In this document: in pieces, positions 44,993 through 55,454 of the stretch | How the letters are laid out: the number at the start of each line of letters is the position of its first letter | How positions within the stretch are numbered: position 1 is the first letter of the stretch | Made by a program: the position numbers and the translations under genes | Notes under the pieces: model-generated | What the model was told of the DNA's origin: nothing | The model's database searches: none | The model's input: only the letters and a program-made list of their open reading frames with translations | Assembly: GCA_024693325.1 (NCBI GenBank) | Contig: JAILLA010000005.1 | Coordinates: 1 to 64,000, forward strand | Source: Solobacterium sp. | GTDB lineage: Bacteria > Bacillota_I > Bacilli_A > Erysipelotrichales > Erysipelotrichaceae | Direction: 5' to 3' | Length of the DNA stretch: 64,000 nucleotides

Positions 44993-45412
44993 TTATTTCT
45001 TTGCCTTGGGCTTCTTAGCGCCATAGCGGGAACGGGCCTGGTTACGATCGTTTACACCAGCGCAGTCCAGTGTACCGCGGATGATATGATAACGAACACC
45101 AGGGAGATCCTTAACACGGCCGCCGCGGATCATAACGACGGAGTGTTCCTGGAGGTTGTGTCCGACACCCGGAATATATGCTGTAACTTCCATGCCGTTG
45201 GAAAGACGTACACGGGCATACTTACGAAGCGCGGAGTTCGGCTTTTTAGGAGTCATTGTACCAACACGGGTGCAGACGCCTCTCTTCTGCGGACTGCTGA
45301 TCCTTGTCGGCTTTTTCTGCAGACTGTTGAAGCCCCTGTTCAGTGCCGGGGATTTTGACTTGTAGACTTTATCGGTACGACCTTTGCGTACCAGCTGATT
45401 AATTGTAGGCAT
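44993..45412 (-). CDS. rpsL: 30S ribosomal protein S12
   Basis: A 139-residue protein from [20 protein letters not shown] (ribosome site GGAAGGAG). The frame is open 43 codons upstream, but that stretch contains the leader hairpin and most of the promoter. [20 protein letters not shown] near residue 55 includes the lysine whose changes give streptomycin resistance (KKPNSA). First gene of the str operon. Confidence 0.98.
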   Translation of the reverse strand: MPTINQLVRKGRTDKVYKSKSPALNRGFNSLQKKPTRISSPQKRGVCTRVGTMTPKKPNSALRKYARVRLSNGMEVTAYIPGVGHNLQEHSVVMIRGGRVKDLPGVRYHIIRGTLDCAGVNDRNQARSRYGAKKPKAKK

Positions 45413-45470
45413 TACTACTCCTTCCTTTGTGCACACATTTCCAAGCGTGCCATTTCTCAGCCTTATGATA

Positions 45471-45491
45471 GGCTTTGCACACAGCAAAGCC
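45471..45491. terminator. Leader hairpin of rpsL; terminator-like for antisense transcription
   Basis: GGCTTTGC (45471-45478) pairs perfectly with GCAAAGCC (45484-45491). On the plus strand seven T follow directly, so it has terminator form only against antisense RNA; on the minus strand it is a 5' leader hairpin about 20 bases after the predicted start. Confidence 0.5.
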
Positions 45492-45512
45492 TTTTTTTCG
45501 CCAAGCAGATAG

Positions 45513-45541
45513 ATAATACACTCGGTATAACTGAAAGTCAA
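45513..45541 (-). promoter_or_regulatory. Promoter of the str operon
   Basis: TTGACT (45536-45541), a 17-bp spacer and TATTAT (45513-45518) on the minus strand, one of the best sigma-A matches in the window. The leader to rpsL is about 95 bases. The divergent Gfo/Idh/MocA gene starts 66 bases away. Confidence 0.85.
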
Positions 45542-45607
45542 CGCTTTTTTTCAAAATCATCACGTACTGCCTATTCCGTGGTATCATATTGATAATAGAG
45601 GTACAAA

Positions 45608-46552
45608 ATGGAGCAGATCAGAATCGCAGTACTCGGACCGGGACGGATCAGTCACCGTTTTCTGAAGGGTATGCGCTGCGTTGATGATGCAGCGGTTACA
45701 GCATTCGCGTCCAGACATCCGGACAATGTTGCTGAGTACGCCCGTGAAGAAGGGATCAGCAGGATCCTTTCGTATGAGGATATGTACCGTGACAGTGATA
45801 TTGACGCGGTATACATTTCGACCCCGAACTATGTCCATGCGCAGCAGATCGAAGCGTGTCTTCTGAACGGCAAGCATGTCATCTGCGAAAAGCCTGCCTT
45901 TATCACCGCGGCTGATGCGGAACGTCTCTATAAACTGGCACAGGAAAAGCATCTGGTACTGATGGAAGCACAGAAAGGCATGTTCAATCCATGTCTGGCA
46001 AAGATCAAAGAATGGATCGGCGCCGGCAGGATCGGCGAAGTGAAAGCAGCGGAAGCCTCATACTGTGCCGCCTCCTATCCAAACACCGATCACTGGGTCA
46101 TGACCACTCCCGGAGCAGGCTGCGCATTTGATCTTGGCGGTTACCCTCTCAGCGCGCTGCTCGCATTGTTTCCGCAGGAATTCAAAACAATGCACCGGAC
46201 AGATGTCACTGAGAACGGCTGCCCTGTAACGGTATCCTGGCAGATGCTGAATACCGATGATATACTTTTGACAGCATGGTGTTCATTCCGCTACCGCGGG
46301 GACAACACGCTGCGCATCCACGGATCCCAAGGATCCATCGAATGCCGTGATTTCTGGAAAGCTCACCGTGCCGTGCTGCACACAAAAGACGGTGACGAAG
46401 AATTCACAGCTGATTTTGAAAGTGAGTTCACTTTCCAGCAGAAACATTTTATCGAACTGATCCGGAACAAAGCTCCGTACAGCCCGGTCATCCATCCGGA
46501 ACTGTCAGTCAGATTAACAAGGCTGCTCGAGGAAACGCCTGAGGCGAAATAG
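45608..46552 (+). CDS. Gfo/Idh/MocA-family oxidoreductase
   Basis: A 314-residue protein with an N-terminal Rossmann fold (VLGPGRISHRFLKGM, glycine motif near residue 9), YISTPNYVHAQQIEACLLNGKHVICEKP near residue 78 (the EKP motif supplies the catalytic/NAD lysine) and a C-terminal beta-sheet domain. The second glycine is replaced by proline (GPG), a common variant. Such enzymes oxidise sugars, inositols or related compounds with NAD(P). It begins with a GAGGT ribosome site and is divergent from the str operon. A DUF4428-type gene follows after 13 bases. Confidence 0.88.
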   Translation: MEQIRIAVLGPGRISHRFLKGMRCVDDAAVTAFASRHPDNVAEYAREEGISRILSYEDMYRDSDIDAVYISTPNYVHAQQIEACLLNGKHVICEKPAFITAADAERLYKLAQEKHLVLMEAQKGMFNPCLAKIKEWIGAGRIGEVKAAEASYCAASYPNTDHWVMTTPGAGCAFDLGGYPLSALLALFPQEFKTMHRTDVTENGCPVTVSWQMLNTDDILLTAWCSFRYRGDNTLRIHGSQGSIECRDFWKAHRAVLHTKDGDEEFTADFESEFTFQQKHFIELIRNKAPYSPVIHPELSVRLTRLLEETPEAK

Positions 46553-46565
46553 AAAGAAGGTACAT

Positions 46566-47471
46566 ATGCCTGCAAACAAAGTATGTGATTTCTGCCTGTC
46601 AGAATCAAAAGGTCTCTTCAGCAAATACGAGACCCTGCCCGACGGACATATGATCTGCAGAAACTGCAAACAGAAGATCCGCAGATACAATCTCCCTGTT
46701 GAGTATGACCTGTTTCAGCTGCTTGTCGTATCAGACCCGTATATGCGGGAAATGATCATGGGCAACTACCTGGAACAGCATACCGCAGATGAAACGATCG
46801 TAAAATTCTTTCCGCAGCCTCCCTATCAGCTGCATAAAGGCGAACACCTGATCAATGAGACCGACGCTTCCATCAAAGTTTCAAAGGCCGGTATACCTTA
46901 TACAGTAGCCGTTGATGTCATCGGAAACATCACCGGACACATGATCAACGATATCCCCGACGCGCCTGCCGGAGTAGAAGCGGAAGTGGTCAAAGGAAAG
47001 CTCTATGAAACAGATATTGCGCTGTACTTCATTTCCGAGCATTTCATCAACTGCCACAGGCTGAGCGATATGGTAAGGACCGGTGATGATCCGGCAGCCA
47101 TTCATGTCCTGGAAAAGAAGCTGACATTCACATACAGCACGGAGAACACAGACATGTTCTTCATGAGGGATACGCTGTATCACAAGATCGTTGCTGCACA
47201 GGCAAACAAAAAGCAGAATCTGATCTACATCAACAGTGAAAACACCATGACGCTGACACCCGGCATCTATTCCGTTCCGAGAAACATCAGAGCAGGAACG
47301 TATTACATTTCAGCGCTCAATGACCTCGGACTGAACCTGAGGGATGTCAACGGACATCTGCACGATATCAGCAATCTTGAACGCGTTATGCTGAATGAAG
47401 GCACACTGCTTGAATGCACAGGTGAATATCAGCTGCGCATCAACCCCAAGAAAACCACGCCTGAAGAATAA
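46566..47471 (+). CDS. Protein with N-terminal DUF4428-like zinc finger
   Basis: A 301-residue cytosolic protein. The first 40 residues hold a treble-cleft-like zinc motif CDFC...CRNC (Cys8, Cys11, Cys35, Cys38) as in DUF4428 proteins. The middle of the protein I do not recognise. The last 90 residues (MTLTPGIYSVPRNIRAGTYYISALND) look like a beta-sandwich repeat seen in Gram-positive proteins of unknown function. It shares an operon with the Gfo/Idh/MocA oxidoreductase (13-base gap) and has its own terminator after it. Confidence 0.65.
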   Translation: MPANKVCDFCLSESKGLFSKYETLPDGHMICRNCKQKIRRYNLPVEYDLFQLLVVSDPYMREMIMGNYLEQHTADETIVKFFPQPPYQLHKGEHLINETDASIKVSKAGIPYTVAVDVIGNITGHMINDIPDAPAGVEAEVVKGKLYETDIALYFISEHFINCHRLSDMVRTGDDPAAIHVLEKKLTFTYSTENTDMFFMRDTLYHKIVAAQANKKQNLIYINSENTMTLTPGIYSVPRNIRAGTYYISALNDLGLNLRDVNGHLHDISNLERVMLNEGTLLECTGEYQLRINPKKTTPEE

Positions 47472-47478
47472 ACAAGGA

Positions 47479-47510
47479 GCTTCTGAAAATCTAATTCAGA
47501 AGCGCTTTTT
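47479..47510 (+). terminator. Terminator of the oxidoreductase-DUF4428 operon
   Basis: GCTTCTGAA (47479-47487) pairs perfectly with TTCAGAAGC (47495-47503), followed by a T-rich stretch GCTTTTTATTTT. Confidence 0.8.
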
Positions 47511-47516
47511 ATTTTA

Positions 47517-47552
47517 TAAAAATACAGCACGGCAGTCATGCTGTGCTGTATT
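47517..47552 (-). terminator. Terminator of the beta-helix lipoprotein gene
   Basis: AATACAGCAC..GCA (47521-47534) pairs with TGC..GTGCTGTATT (47539-47552), with one internal mismatch pair. On the minus strand TTTTT follows. Confidence 0.8.
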
Positions 47553-47560
47553 CGTTCTGA

Positions 47561-49291
47561 TCATTTCAGTATTGTTCCGTCTGCCAGTGTGATCGTATAA
47601 CCGTTATAGCTGATCGTTCCGCTGTTGTCCAGAGTACTGATGACACAGTCCCCTGTCAGCGTCCATACACTGTCTTTTTCAACAGTCACATGCACCCCCG
47701 CGTCCGGAGAAGATCCTCCTTCTTCATTATCGGTGATGACAATGGAACCGCTGAACGAAGAACTGCCGGCAAGTGTCAGGTCCAGACCTGATATCGTATC
47801 CACAACGATATCTCCTTCCAGCACCTGATCCTCTGCTGTCATTTCAACATGCGCACCGTTTGCGCCGGCTGTTCCCCATCCGTGGGAAGCGTTGTTGCCT
47901 GTTATGGTCATGAGATTTCCGGAGCTGTTTGTCTGTTTCACATTGCTGAGATACACAACTGCAGATGTATTTGTAATGAAGAACATATCACCGCTGCCCG
48001 ATACCAGTGAACCGCCGGTCATAGAGAAGGAAGAAGTACCGACATCCGCATCACCTGACATGGACTGATAGATCATGACGTTATGAATATTGATGTCTGA
48101 ACTGGCTCCCTGTGTGCTCATATTGCCGCTGACATCACAGTTTTCAAGCCGGATGGAATTCTTTCCTTCAATGACCAGCGCTTCCGAATTAACTGCCGTC
48201 AGTTCCGCATTCCTGACTGTAATATCAGCCGTTGAATAAACAGCAGGTGAATTGAGGCCGCTGCTGGTATATGTACCGCCGTCAACAATGACCGTACCGC
48301 CGCCTCTGTCTGAACGGATCGCTGCGGATGAATTTCCCTCAGTTTCCACTGTCAGGCGTGATGCGATCGTTGTGCCTCCGCCTGTTGTCTGGATCCCTCC
48401 GGAATTATCCGCTTTCGTCCTGATCGTACTGTCACTGATCGTGACGGTCGTACCGCCGCCATAACTGAACACACCGTTTCCATTCCGCGCATCCGATGAT
48501 ATATCAGCATTCACGATCGTCACATCTGCTCCGTTCGTCGCAAGGAGCGCTGCATTGACTCCGTAAAAATCTCCGTTTTCGGCATTGGATGAAGAACCTG
48601 CATCCTTACGGACAGTGATCCCGTTCAATGTCACTTCTGCTCCGTCCACCCTCAAGGCATTCTCATCATCGCCCGTGGACACATATATTTCTGAGGAATA
48701 TGATCCGTCTTCAATGATCGTATTGGCAGAAGTTCCCTGAGTCACCTCAGAACTTCCTCCACCGGGTCTGCCTGCAGTATGAACACCGGCCGGACTGATG
48801 CTTTCAACGCTGCCGTCCGCCGCAAATACGATCTCTACATAATCTCCTGCTGACAGTTCGGTATCTGTCTCGACCGTGATCGCGTCGCCTGTTGCAACAA
48901 AGATACCTTCGGGCATATTACCCGGGAAATCATCACCACCAGGTTTTTCCGGAGGCTGTCCATCAGGTTTGTCCTGACCGTTTTTGCCCGGCATGCCTCC
49001 CGCAGGTCCTGATTGTGAATTACCACCTGGCATTCCGCTGCCTGGCATGTCTGTTTCCATATTTCCGCTGATCGTTCCGCTGTCATATACCATCTGGCCG
49101 GGTATAATCTCTGCTGTATTGCCGGAAACTGCAGTTACCTGACCGGTAACCGTCTTTCCCGCATATTCATTCCTGCTGTCTGTTTCTTTTGTCTCCTCAG
49201 TTTCTGTTATCTCATCGGCCTGTACTGCATTCTCTGAACACCCGCTCAGCAGGATCAGTGCTGCCAGAAATGTCATTGCTGTCTTATTCAT
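47561..49291 (-). CDS. Lipoprotein with collagen-like linker and beta-helix repeats
   Basis: A 576-residue protein from MNKTAMTFLAALILLSGCSE (lipobox LLSGC), so anchored to the outer face of the membrane. Residues about 75-130 are a Gly/Pro-rich linker (PGSGMPGGNSQSGPAGGMPG, then PEKPGGDDFPGNMPEG) that sets the body away from the cell. From about 190 to the end, many short strand repeats of the SxxxxVTISDSTIRTxAxNSGG type form a right-handed parallel beta-helix, with Ser/Thr/Asn-rich turns. This resembles Firmicute surface proteins, often of unknown ligand. Codons upstream of 49291 are not used. It is a single-gene unit. Confidence 0.8.
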   Translation of the reverse strand: MNKTAMTFLAALILLSGCSENAVQADEITETEETKETDSRNEYAGKTVTGQVTAVSGNTAEIIPGQMVYDSGTISGNMETDMPGSGMPGGNSQSGPAGGMPGKNGQDKPDGQPPEKPGGDDFPGNMPEGIFVATGDAITVETDTELSAGDYVEIVFAADGSVESISPAGVHTAGRPGGGSSEVTQGTSANTIIEDGSYSSEIYVSTGDDENALRVDGAEVTLNGITVRKDAGSSSNAENGDFYGVNAALLATNGADVTIVNADISSDARNGNGVFSYGGGTTVTISDSTIRTKADNSGGIQTTGGGTTIASRLTVETEGNSSAAIRSDRGGGTVIVDGGTYTSSGLNSPAVYSTADITVRNAELTAVNSEALVIEGKNSIRLENCDVSGNMSTQGASSDINIHNVMIYQSMSGDADVGTSSFSMTGGSLVSGSGDMFFITNTSAVVYLSNVKQTNSSGNLMTITGNNASHGWGTAGANGAHVEMTAEDQVLEGDIVVDTISGLDLTLAGSSSFSGSIVITDNEEGGSSPDAGVHVTVEKDSVWTLTGDCVISTLDNSGTISYNGYTITLADGTILK

Positions 49292-49375
49292 AAAGGATAC
49301 CTTCCTTTCACGGTTATTAATGTAATCCCGTAATTTCAATTTCATCGGAACACTGTGTGAAGTTTTGGTGAATCC

Positions 49376-49418
49376 TTAAAAAACACCGGATCGTGTACAG
49401 AGTCACATCATCCGGTGT
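49376..49418 (-). terminator. Terminator of the aldo/keto reductase gene
   Basis: On the minus strand ACACCGGAT (49410-49418) pairs with ATCCGGTGT (49383-49391), followed by six T. It lies about 22 bases after the reductase stop. Confidence 0.8.
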
Positions 49419-49440
49419 ATCTTTCATGTTTATTTCAGGA

Positions 49441-50292
49441 TCATTCCATATCCAGCGGTACTTTCCTGTCCGGTTTCGGGAATTCACGGTCCAGCAGATC
49501 ACATTCCTCCTGTGTCAGGATGATCTCTGCCGCATCCCGGTTTGCGCTAGTATGAGCGACCGAGGATGCCTTGGGGATCGGGATCACGTCATCTCTCAGC
49601 AGTGTGAATGCCAGCAGGATCTGCATCACCGTCCTGCCCTTGGCTTCGGCTATTTCCTGCAGAACCCGGCTGCTCAGAAGCTTCTGCTTCAGACGTCCGG
49701 CCTGTGCCAGAGGACAATAAGCCATCATCGGAATGCCGTGTTCATTCATAAACGGAAGCAGATCATACTCAACACCTCTGCTGCCAAGATGATAAAGCAC
49801 CTGGTTTACCTGGCACTGGTCCCCGTTTCTGACATCAAGCAGTTCCTTCATATCCGCGGTATCAAAATTGGAAACTCCCCAGCGAAGGATCTTTCCCTGC
49901 TGTTTGAGTTCTTCCATACACTCTACAGTTTCCGCCAGCGGTACACTTCCGCGCCAATGCAGCAGGTACAGGTCCAGATGATCCGTTCCCATCCGCTCCA
50001 GTGAATCTTCACAGCTTCTGAAGATATTCTTTCTGCCTGCATTCCAGGGATATACTTTGGACACCAGAAACAGATCATTTCGGTTATAGGGCCTGATCGC
50101 ATCCCCGACCAGTTCTTCTGCCGCACCGTCCCCGTACATCTCGGCAGTATCGATCAGTGTCATTCCATGATCGATCCCCCAGCGGAGTGCTTCCACTTCG
50201 CTATCATATATGGCTGTCGATTCCCCCATGTTCCAGGTACCCTGGCCAAGCTGTGGGATCAATGTCGTGTCATGCAGCTTTACTGTTCTCAT
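49441..50292 (-). CDS. Aldo/keto reductase (second copy in the window)
   Basis: A 283-residue protein of the DkgA/YtbE-type AKR group. The tetrad is clear: DTAEMYGDG (Asp48, Tyr53 region), KVYPWN (Lys) and LLHWRG (His). The cofactor-binding end is VIPIPKASSVAHTSANRDA near residue 240. It reduces small aldehydes or ketones with NADPH. It is shorter than, and not closely similar to, the reductase at 11200-12264. It stands alone with its own terminator. Confidence 0.9.
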   Translation of the reverse strand: MRTVKLHDTTLIPQLGQGTWNMGESTAIYDSEVEALRWGIDHGMTLIDTAEMYGDGAAEELVGDAIRPYNRNDLFLVSKVYPWNAGRKNIFRSCEDSLERMGTDHLDLYLLHWRGSVPLAETVECMEELKQQGKILRWGVSNFDTADMKELLDVRNGDQCQVNQVLYHLGSRGVEYDLLPFMNEHGIPMMAYCPLAQAGRLKQKLLSSRVLQEIAEAKGRTVMQILLAFTLLRDDVIPIPKASSVAHTSANRDAAEIILTQEECDLLDREFPKPDRKVPLDME

Positions 50293-50440
50293 TTCTGTTA
50301 TCCTCTATTCAATATGGTATACGGGCCGGAACTGTTTCTGCACAGCTCCTCAGAATACCGCACAGGCAGGTGTCCGCTTATGGTTCACATTATACGGGTT
50401 ATCTTCATGAAATGTGTGTTTAATGCTTTCCGGGCAGTTT

Positions 50441-50468
50441 AAAAACCGGATGCGTATGAGCATCCGGT
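50441..50468 (-). terminator. Terminator of the pgk-tpiA-eno operon
   Basis: ACCGGATGC (50445-50453) pairs perfectly with GCATCCGGT (50460-50468). On the minus strand TTTTTAAA follows. Confidence 0.85.
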
Positions 50469-50492
50469 CTCTGAGCTGAGATTTAAGAATGA

Positions 50493-51917
<1,425 letters not shown>

Positions 51918-51953
51918 TCAATATTCCCGGAGATCATTTCTCCGAAAGAACCT

Positions 51954-52706
51954 TTATTTTGTTGCGTCAATGATTTCCTTGAAGGAATCAACCTTCAGTG
52001 ATGCTCCGCCGATCAGCGCGCCGTCGATGTCAGGGCAAGCCATATATTCTTTGATGTTTGTGGGCTTGACACTTCCGCCATACTGTACGCGTACTGCTTC
52101 AGCTGTTGCTTCGTCATAGAGAGCCTTGACATTGTCGCGGACGCACTTGCAGCAGTCTTCAGCGATCTCTTTTGTCGCGCTCTTGCCTGTGCCGATCGCC
52201 CAGATGGGTTCATATGCGATGACCATCTTGGCAACTTCTTCACCGGTCAGTCCTGCCAGGGATCCTTCCAGCTGGGATTTGATGACGTTAGCTGTTTCAC
52301 CTGCATCATACTGTGCCTCGGTTTCACCGATGCAGAGGATCGGGATGATGTTGTCAGCCAGCAGTCTCTTTGCCTTGGCAGCGCATGCAGCGTCTGTTTC
52401 AGCATAGTATGTTCTTCTCTCGGAGTGGCCGATAATGCAGTAAGTAATACCTACTTCCTTCAGCATCGGAACGGATACTTCACCCGTATAAGCGCCGCTG
52501 TCCTTTTCATTGCAGTTTTCAGCTGCGATGATCAGGTTCTTGGCGTTTCTGACGCATACATCCAGGTCAACATACGGAGCGCCGATACCGTAATCAGCTG
52601 CTTCTGTTCCTGTGAGAACTTCTTCGATACCCTTCATGAAGACTTCTGCTTCTGAAGGAGTTTTGTTCATCTTCCAGTTACCGACAATAATGGGTTTTCT
52701 TGCCAT
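51954..52706 (-). CDS. tpiA: Triose-phosphate isomerase
   Basis: A 250-residue TIM-barrel enzyme with GNWKMNKTPSE at the start (Lys), HSERR near residue 96 (catalytic His), AYEPIWAIGTGK near residue 167 (catalytic Glu) and GGSVKP near residue 212. It interconverts glyceraldehyde 3-phosphate and dihydroxyacetone phosphate. It starts 6 bases after pgk. Confidence 0.98.
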   Translation of the reverse strand: MARKPIIVGNWKMNKTPSEAEVFMKGIEEVLTGTEAADYGIGAPYVDLDVCVRNAKNLIIAAENCNEKDSGAYTGEVSVPMLKEVGITYCIIGHSERRTYYAETDAACAAKAKRLLADNIIPILCIGETEAQYDAGETANVIKSQLEGSLAGLTGEEVAKMVIAYEPIWAIGTGKSATKEIAEDCCKCVRDNVKALYDEATAEAVRVQYGGSVKPTNIKEYMACPDIDGALIGGASLKVDSFKEIIDATK

Positions 52707-52712
52707 ATTTAA

Positions 52713-53891
52713 TTATTTCTCGGGAATAATAGCTACGCCCGGGAGCTCCTTTCCTTCCATGTATTCGAGGGAAGCGCCGCCGCCTGTGGAGATGTGGGAG
52801 AACTTCTCTGCGAATCCGAGGTTCTTAGCTGCGGATGCGGAATCGCCGCCGCCGATGATCGTTGTAGCGCCTTCAAGCTCAGCAAGAGTCTTGCAGACTT
52901 CGACTGTACCTACAGCGAAACGAGGATCTTCGAATACACCCATCGGTCCGTTCCAGAATACTGTCTTAGCACCTTCGAGTTCCTTCTTGAAGAGTTCGAT
53001 CGTTTCAGGACCAATGTCGAGACCCATGAATCCTTCAGGAATTTCACCGGCTTTGACAGTCTTGATCTCTGTCGGGTTGGAGAAGTCGTTGGCAACGACT
53101 GTGTCGATCGGAAGGATCAGTTTGCCTTCGCCCTTTGCGAGGAATTCTTTAGCCAGATCGATCTTGTCTGCTTCAAGCAGGGATGTACCGATCTCGCCGC
53201 CCATTGCCTTGGAGAATGTATAGGACATGCCGCCGCCGATGATGACTTTATCAGCGATCTTCAGCAGGTTTTCGATGACGCCGATCTTGTCGGATACTTT
53301 AGCGCCGCCGAGAATTGCAACGAACGGTCTCTGAGGATCATTCAGTGCGCCGCCGAGAACGTTCAGTTCCTTTTCAACAAGGAAGCCTACTGCGCCGGGC
53401 AGATGTGTCGGGATACCGACTGTGGAAGCGTGTGCTCTGTGTACGGAACCGAATGCATCGCATACGAACAGATCGCCCAGGGATGCCCAATAAGCACCGA
53501 GTTCGGGATCGTTCTTGGATTCACCCTTTTCATAACGTGTGTTCTGCATCAGAACGATCTCGCCTTCTTTCAGCTCAGCTACTGCTGCTTCGAGTTCAGG
53601 ACCGCGTGTTGCGTTTACAAAACGAACCGGTGCGCTCTGCAGTTTAGCCAGGCAGTCAGCAACGATGCTCATATCGTTCTTAGCCTTATCTTCATCAGTT
53701 TTTACCTTGCCCAGATGGCTCAGAAGAATGACCTTTGCGCCGTTTTCTGTCAGATAGTTGATTGTAGGGAGGGCAGCGCGGACACGATTATCATCCGTGA
53801 TTACCCCGTTCTTGTGAGGGACATTAAAGTCAACGCGAACGATAACGCGCTTGCCTTTAACATCCAGATCTTTGACTGTTACTTTTGCCAT
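52713..53891 (-). CDS. pgk: Phosphoglycerate kinase
   Basis: A 392-residue two-domain kinase: [29 protein letters not shown] near residue 18, LLSHLGK near residue 56, and [12 protein letters not shown] with [14 protein letters not shown] in the C-terminal nucleotide-binding part. It makes ATP from 1,3-bisphosphoglycerate. First gene of a pgk-tpiA-eno operon. gap and gpm, often included, are not present here. Confidence 0.98.
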   Translation of the reverse strand: MAKVTVKDLDVKGKRVIVRVDFNVPHKNGVITDDNRVRAALPTINYLTENGAKVILLSHLGKVKTDEDKAKNDMSIVADCLAKLQSAPVRFVNATRGPELEAAVAELKEGEIVLMQNTRYEKGESKNDPELGAYWASLGDLFVCDAFGSVHRAHASTVGIPTHLPGAVGFLVEKELNVLGGALNDPQRPFVAILGGAKVSDKIGVIENLLKIADKVIIGGGMSYTFSKAMGGEIGTSLLEADKIDLAKEFLAKGEGKLILPIDTVVANDFSNPTEIKTVKAGEIPEGFMGLDIGPETIELFKKELEGAKTVFWNGPMGVFEDPRFAVGTVEVCKTLAELEGATTIIGGGDSASAAKNLGFAEKFSHISTGGGASLEYMEGKELPGVAIIPEK

Positions 53892-53916
53892 GAAGAATCC
53901 TCCTTTTTGCGTAACA

Positions 53917-53946
53917 ATTATATCATCCGCTTAATATTCCAGTAAA
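53917..53946 (-). promoter_or_regulatory. Promoter of the pgk-tpiA-eno operon
   Basis: On the minus strand TTTACT (53941-53946), an 18-bp spacer and a perfect TATAAT (53917-53922). The GGAGG ribosome site of pgk follows. Confidence 0.7.
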
Positions 53947-54014
53947 CGGAGACAGCCAAATTTGTGTAACTGTTCACATAAAATTTCTACACCGGATCAA
54001 CGATTGTAAACCCA

Positions 54015-54254
54015 TTATGATACCCGCCTCAGGATCAGCAGGATCATTGCACAGCCAAGCAGTCCGGACAGGACTGCCATGACCGTATTTCCCTCTTTTA
54101 TATATTTTAACACCTGCCGCACTGTCATAAATACCCAAACAGCACCAAGTATATAAAGCAGTATCTTTGTATCGACGATTCCAAGCATATACAGCGCCAG
54201 GATCACCAGCGCGATCGCGCTCATGATCATTCTGTATGTTTTGTCCTGTTCCAT
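54015..54254 (-). CDS. Small membrane protein of unknown function
   Basis: A 79-residue protein with three hydrophobic segments (about 9-27, 31-48 and 57-75) and basic ends, MEQDKTYRMIM at the start and LRRVS at the end. It resembles many short YoaI/DUF-like Gram-positive membrane proteins but matches none I can name. It follows the C39-like lipoprotein gene by 19 bases, so the two are probably made together. Confidence 0.6.
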   Translation of the reverse strand: MEQDKTYRMIMSAIALVILALYMLGIVDTKILLYILGAVWVFMTVRQVLKYIKEGNTVMAVLSGLLGCAMILLILRRVS

Positions 54255-54273
54255 ATTCTATCTTTCCGTCCTG

Positions 54274-55326
54274 TCACCAGATCTCTACAGCTCCGGGATA
54301 TACTGTCCAGACATTCTGGAACGTTTTGTATGATACCCAGTAAAGACCGTCATTTCTTCCTGTCGGATCTGCCACAAGGAAGCTGTTGTTTCCTTCATCA
54401 TAGCCGTACAGAGTCATGACGCAGACATTTGTTTTATAAGCACCCCAGGGATAATTGACAGACTGTGTCGCCTGGAACGCATTGGTCAGCCATACAACAA
54501 CGGGATGTCCTTCCAGGATGCAGCTGATCAGGTCTTCCATCTCGCAGCCGCTGATATTTTTCGCTGAGCCGTAGTTGTTTGCCCATGTTTCAAGTGCTTC
54601 CGGAAGAATGCCGTCGATCTGCTCGGTATCGGTCCAGAGATCTCCCGCAAAGCCGGTGACCGGCGTTCCGTCAGTGGAATACGGGATGTTCTTGATAAAG
54701 GACGCAAAGTTATAATCCAGTGCATGTCCTGCCGACTGCAGTGCCATCAGCAGTGAAGCCGCTTCCGTTCCGTTCACCAGACCGAGATCCTTCTGATTGA
54801 TCAGGTTCATGACCTTGATCTCCGCATAAGTCAGTTCCTTCCATTCGGCATAGAAGGTCACATCCTCCGTGACATCAAAAGATCCGGAATACGGGTTGGT
54901 AAAATTACGGTCATAGAACCAGCCCTGGAAACCGTATCCTTCCCTGGAGATCGTCAGGGACGGCATGGAAAAAGACTCACCGTATTTCAGTGTGATGGGT
55001 TCGATCGGTTCGGCACCGTTTGTTTCAAATGAGATCGTTCTTGTCTGTTTGGACCAGGATGCGTACAGTACGAGGTCTTCCGTCACCTTGTCATTCTTAT
55101 CCCATTTCGCGGAAAGATCGGGACTGGAATACCAGCCTTCAAACGTATATCCTTCACGCACCGGGTCTTCCACTTCGACCGGATGATTCTTATCTACCAT
55201 GACGGGCATGATCTGTTCCCCGCCGCGGGTGTCAAATGATACGGAATATTGTACACTCTGCTTCGTTGAACATCCTGCAGAGATCATTAATACGAAAATC
55301 AGAAAAAGTCTGCACCAGCGTTTCAT
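54274..55326 (-). CDS. Lipoprotein with InlB-type B-repeats and an inactivated C39-like domain
   Basis: A 350-residue protein. The lipobox ISAGC (Cys19) anchors it outside the membrane. Two Listeria-Bacteroides (Flg_new/InlB B) repeats follow (about 28-92 and 96-163, each with GYTFEGWY or GYGFQGWF). The last 180 residues resemble a C39_2 papain-like peptidase: NGTEAASLLMAL (185-196), EGHPVVVWLTNAF (272-284) and VCVMTLYGYDEGNNSFLVADP (301-321). In active members the first motif is NGCExxSLxM and a histidine stands six residues before GYD; here Thr187 and Cys302 take these places. So it is probably a binding or scaffold domain. Confidence 0.78.
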   Translation of the reverse strand: MKRWCRLFLIFVLMISAGCSTKQSVQYSVSFDTRGGEQIMPVMVDKNHPVEVEDPVREGYTFEGWYSSPDLSAKWDKNDKVTEDLVLYASWSKQTRTISFETNGAEPIEPITLKYGESFSMPSLTISREGYGFQGWFYDRNFTNPYSGSFDVTEDVTFYAEWKELTYAEIKVMNLINQKDLGLVNGTEAASLLMALQSAGHALDYNFASFIKNIPYSTDGTPVTGFAGDLWTDTEQIDGILPEALETWANNYGSAKNISGCEMEDLISCILEGHPVVVWLTNAFQATQSVNYPWGAYKTNVCVMTLYGYDEGNNSFLVADPTGRNDGLYWVSYKTFQNVWTVYPGAVEIW

Positions 55327-55408
55327 TCAGGCCGTCTCCCTTTTTGCCGCATGCATGGACACATGCATTCCTTTCTGTATTTTACACCAAATACATATCA
55401 TTCGCATC

Positions 55409-55444
55409 AAAAAAGAGAGACCGCACACACGGTACAGTCTCCCT
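55409..55444 (-). terminator. Terminator of the glgC-glgD-glgA operon
   Basis: On the minus strand GGAGACTG pairs with CGGTCTCT-type sequence (imperfect, 55414-55444), followed by TTTTTT. It lies about 10 bases after the glgA stop. Confidence 0.65.
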
Positions 55445-55454
55445 GTTCTTCTGA

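Noticed and set aside
45413-45541. Upstream extension of rpsL
   Set aside because: The extra codons lie over the leader hairpin and promoter, and the conserved protein starts at MPTINQL with its own ribosome site.
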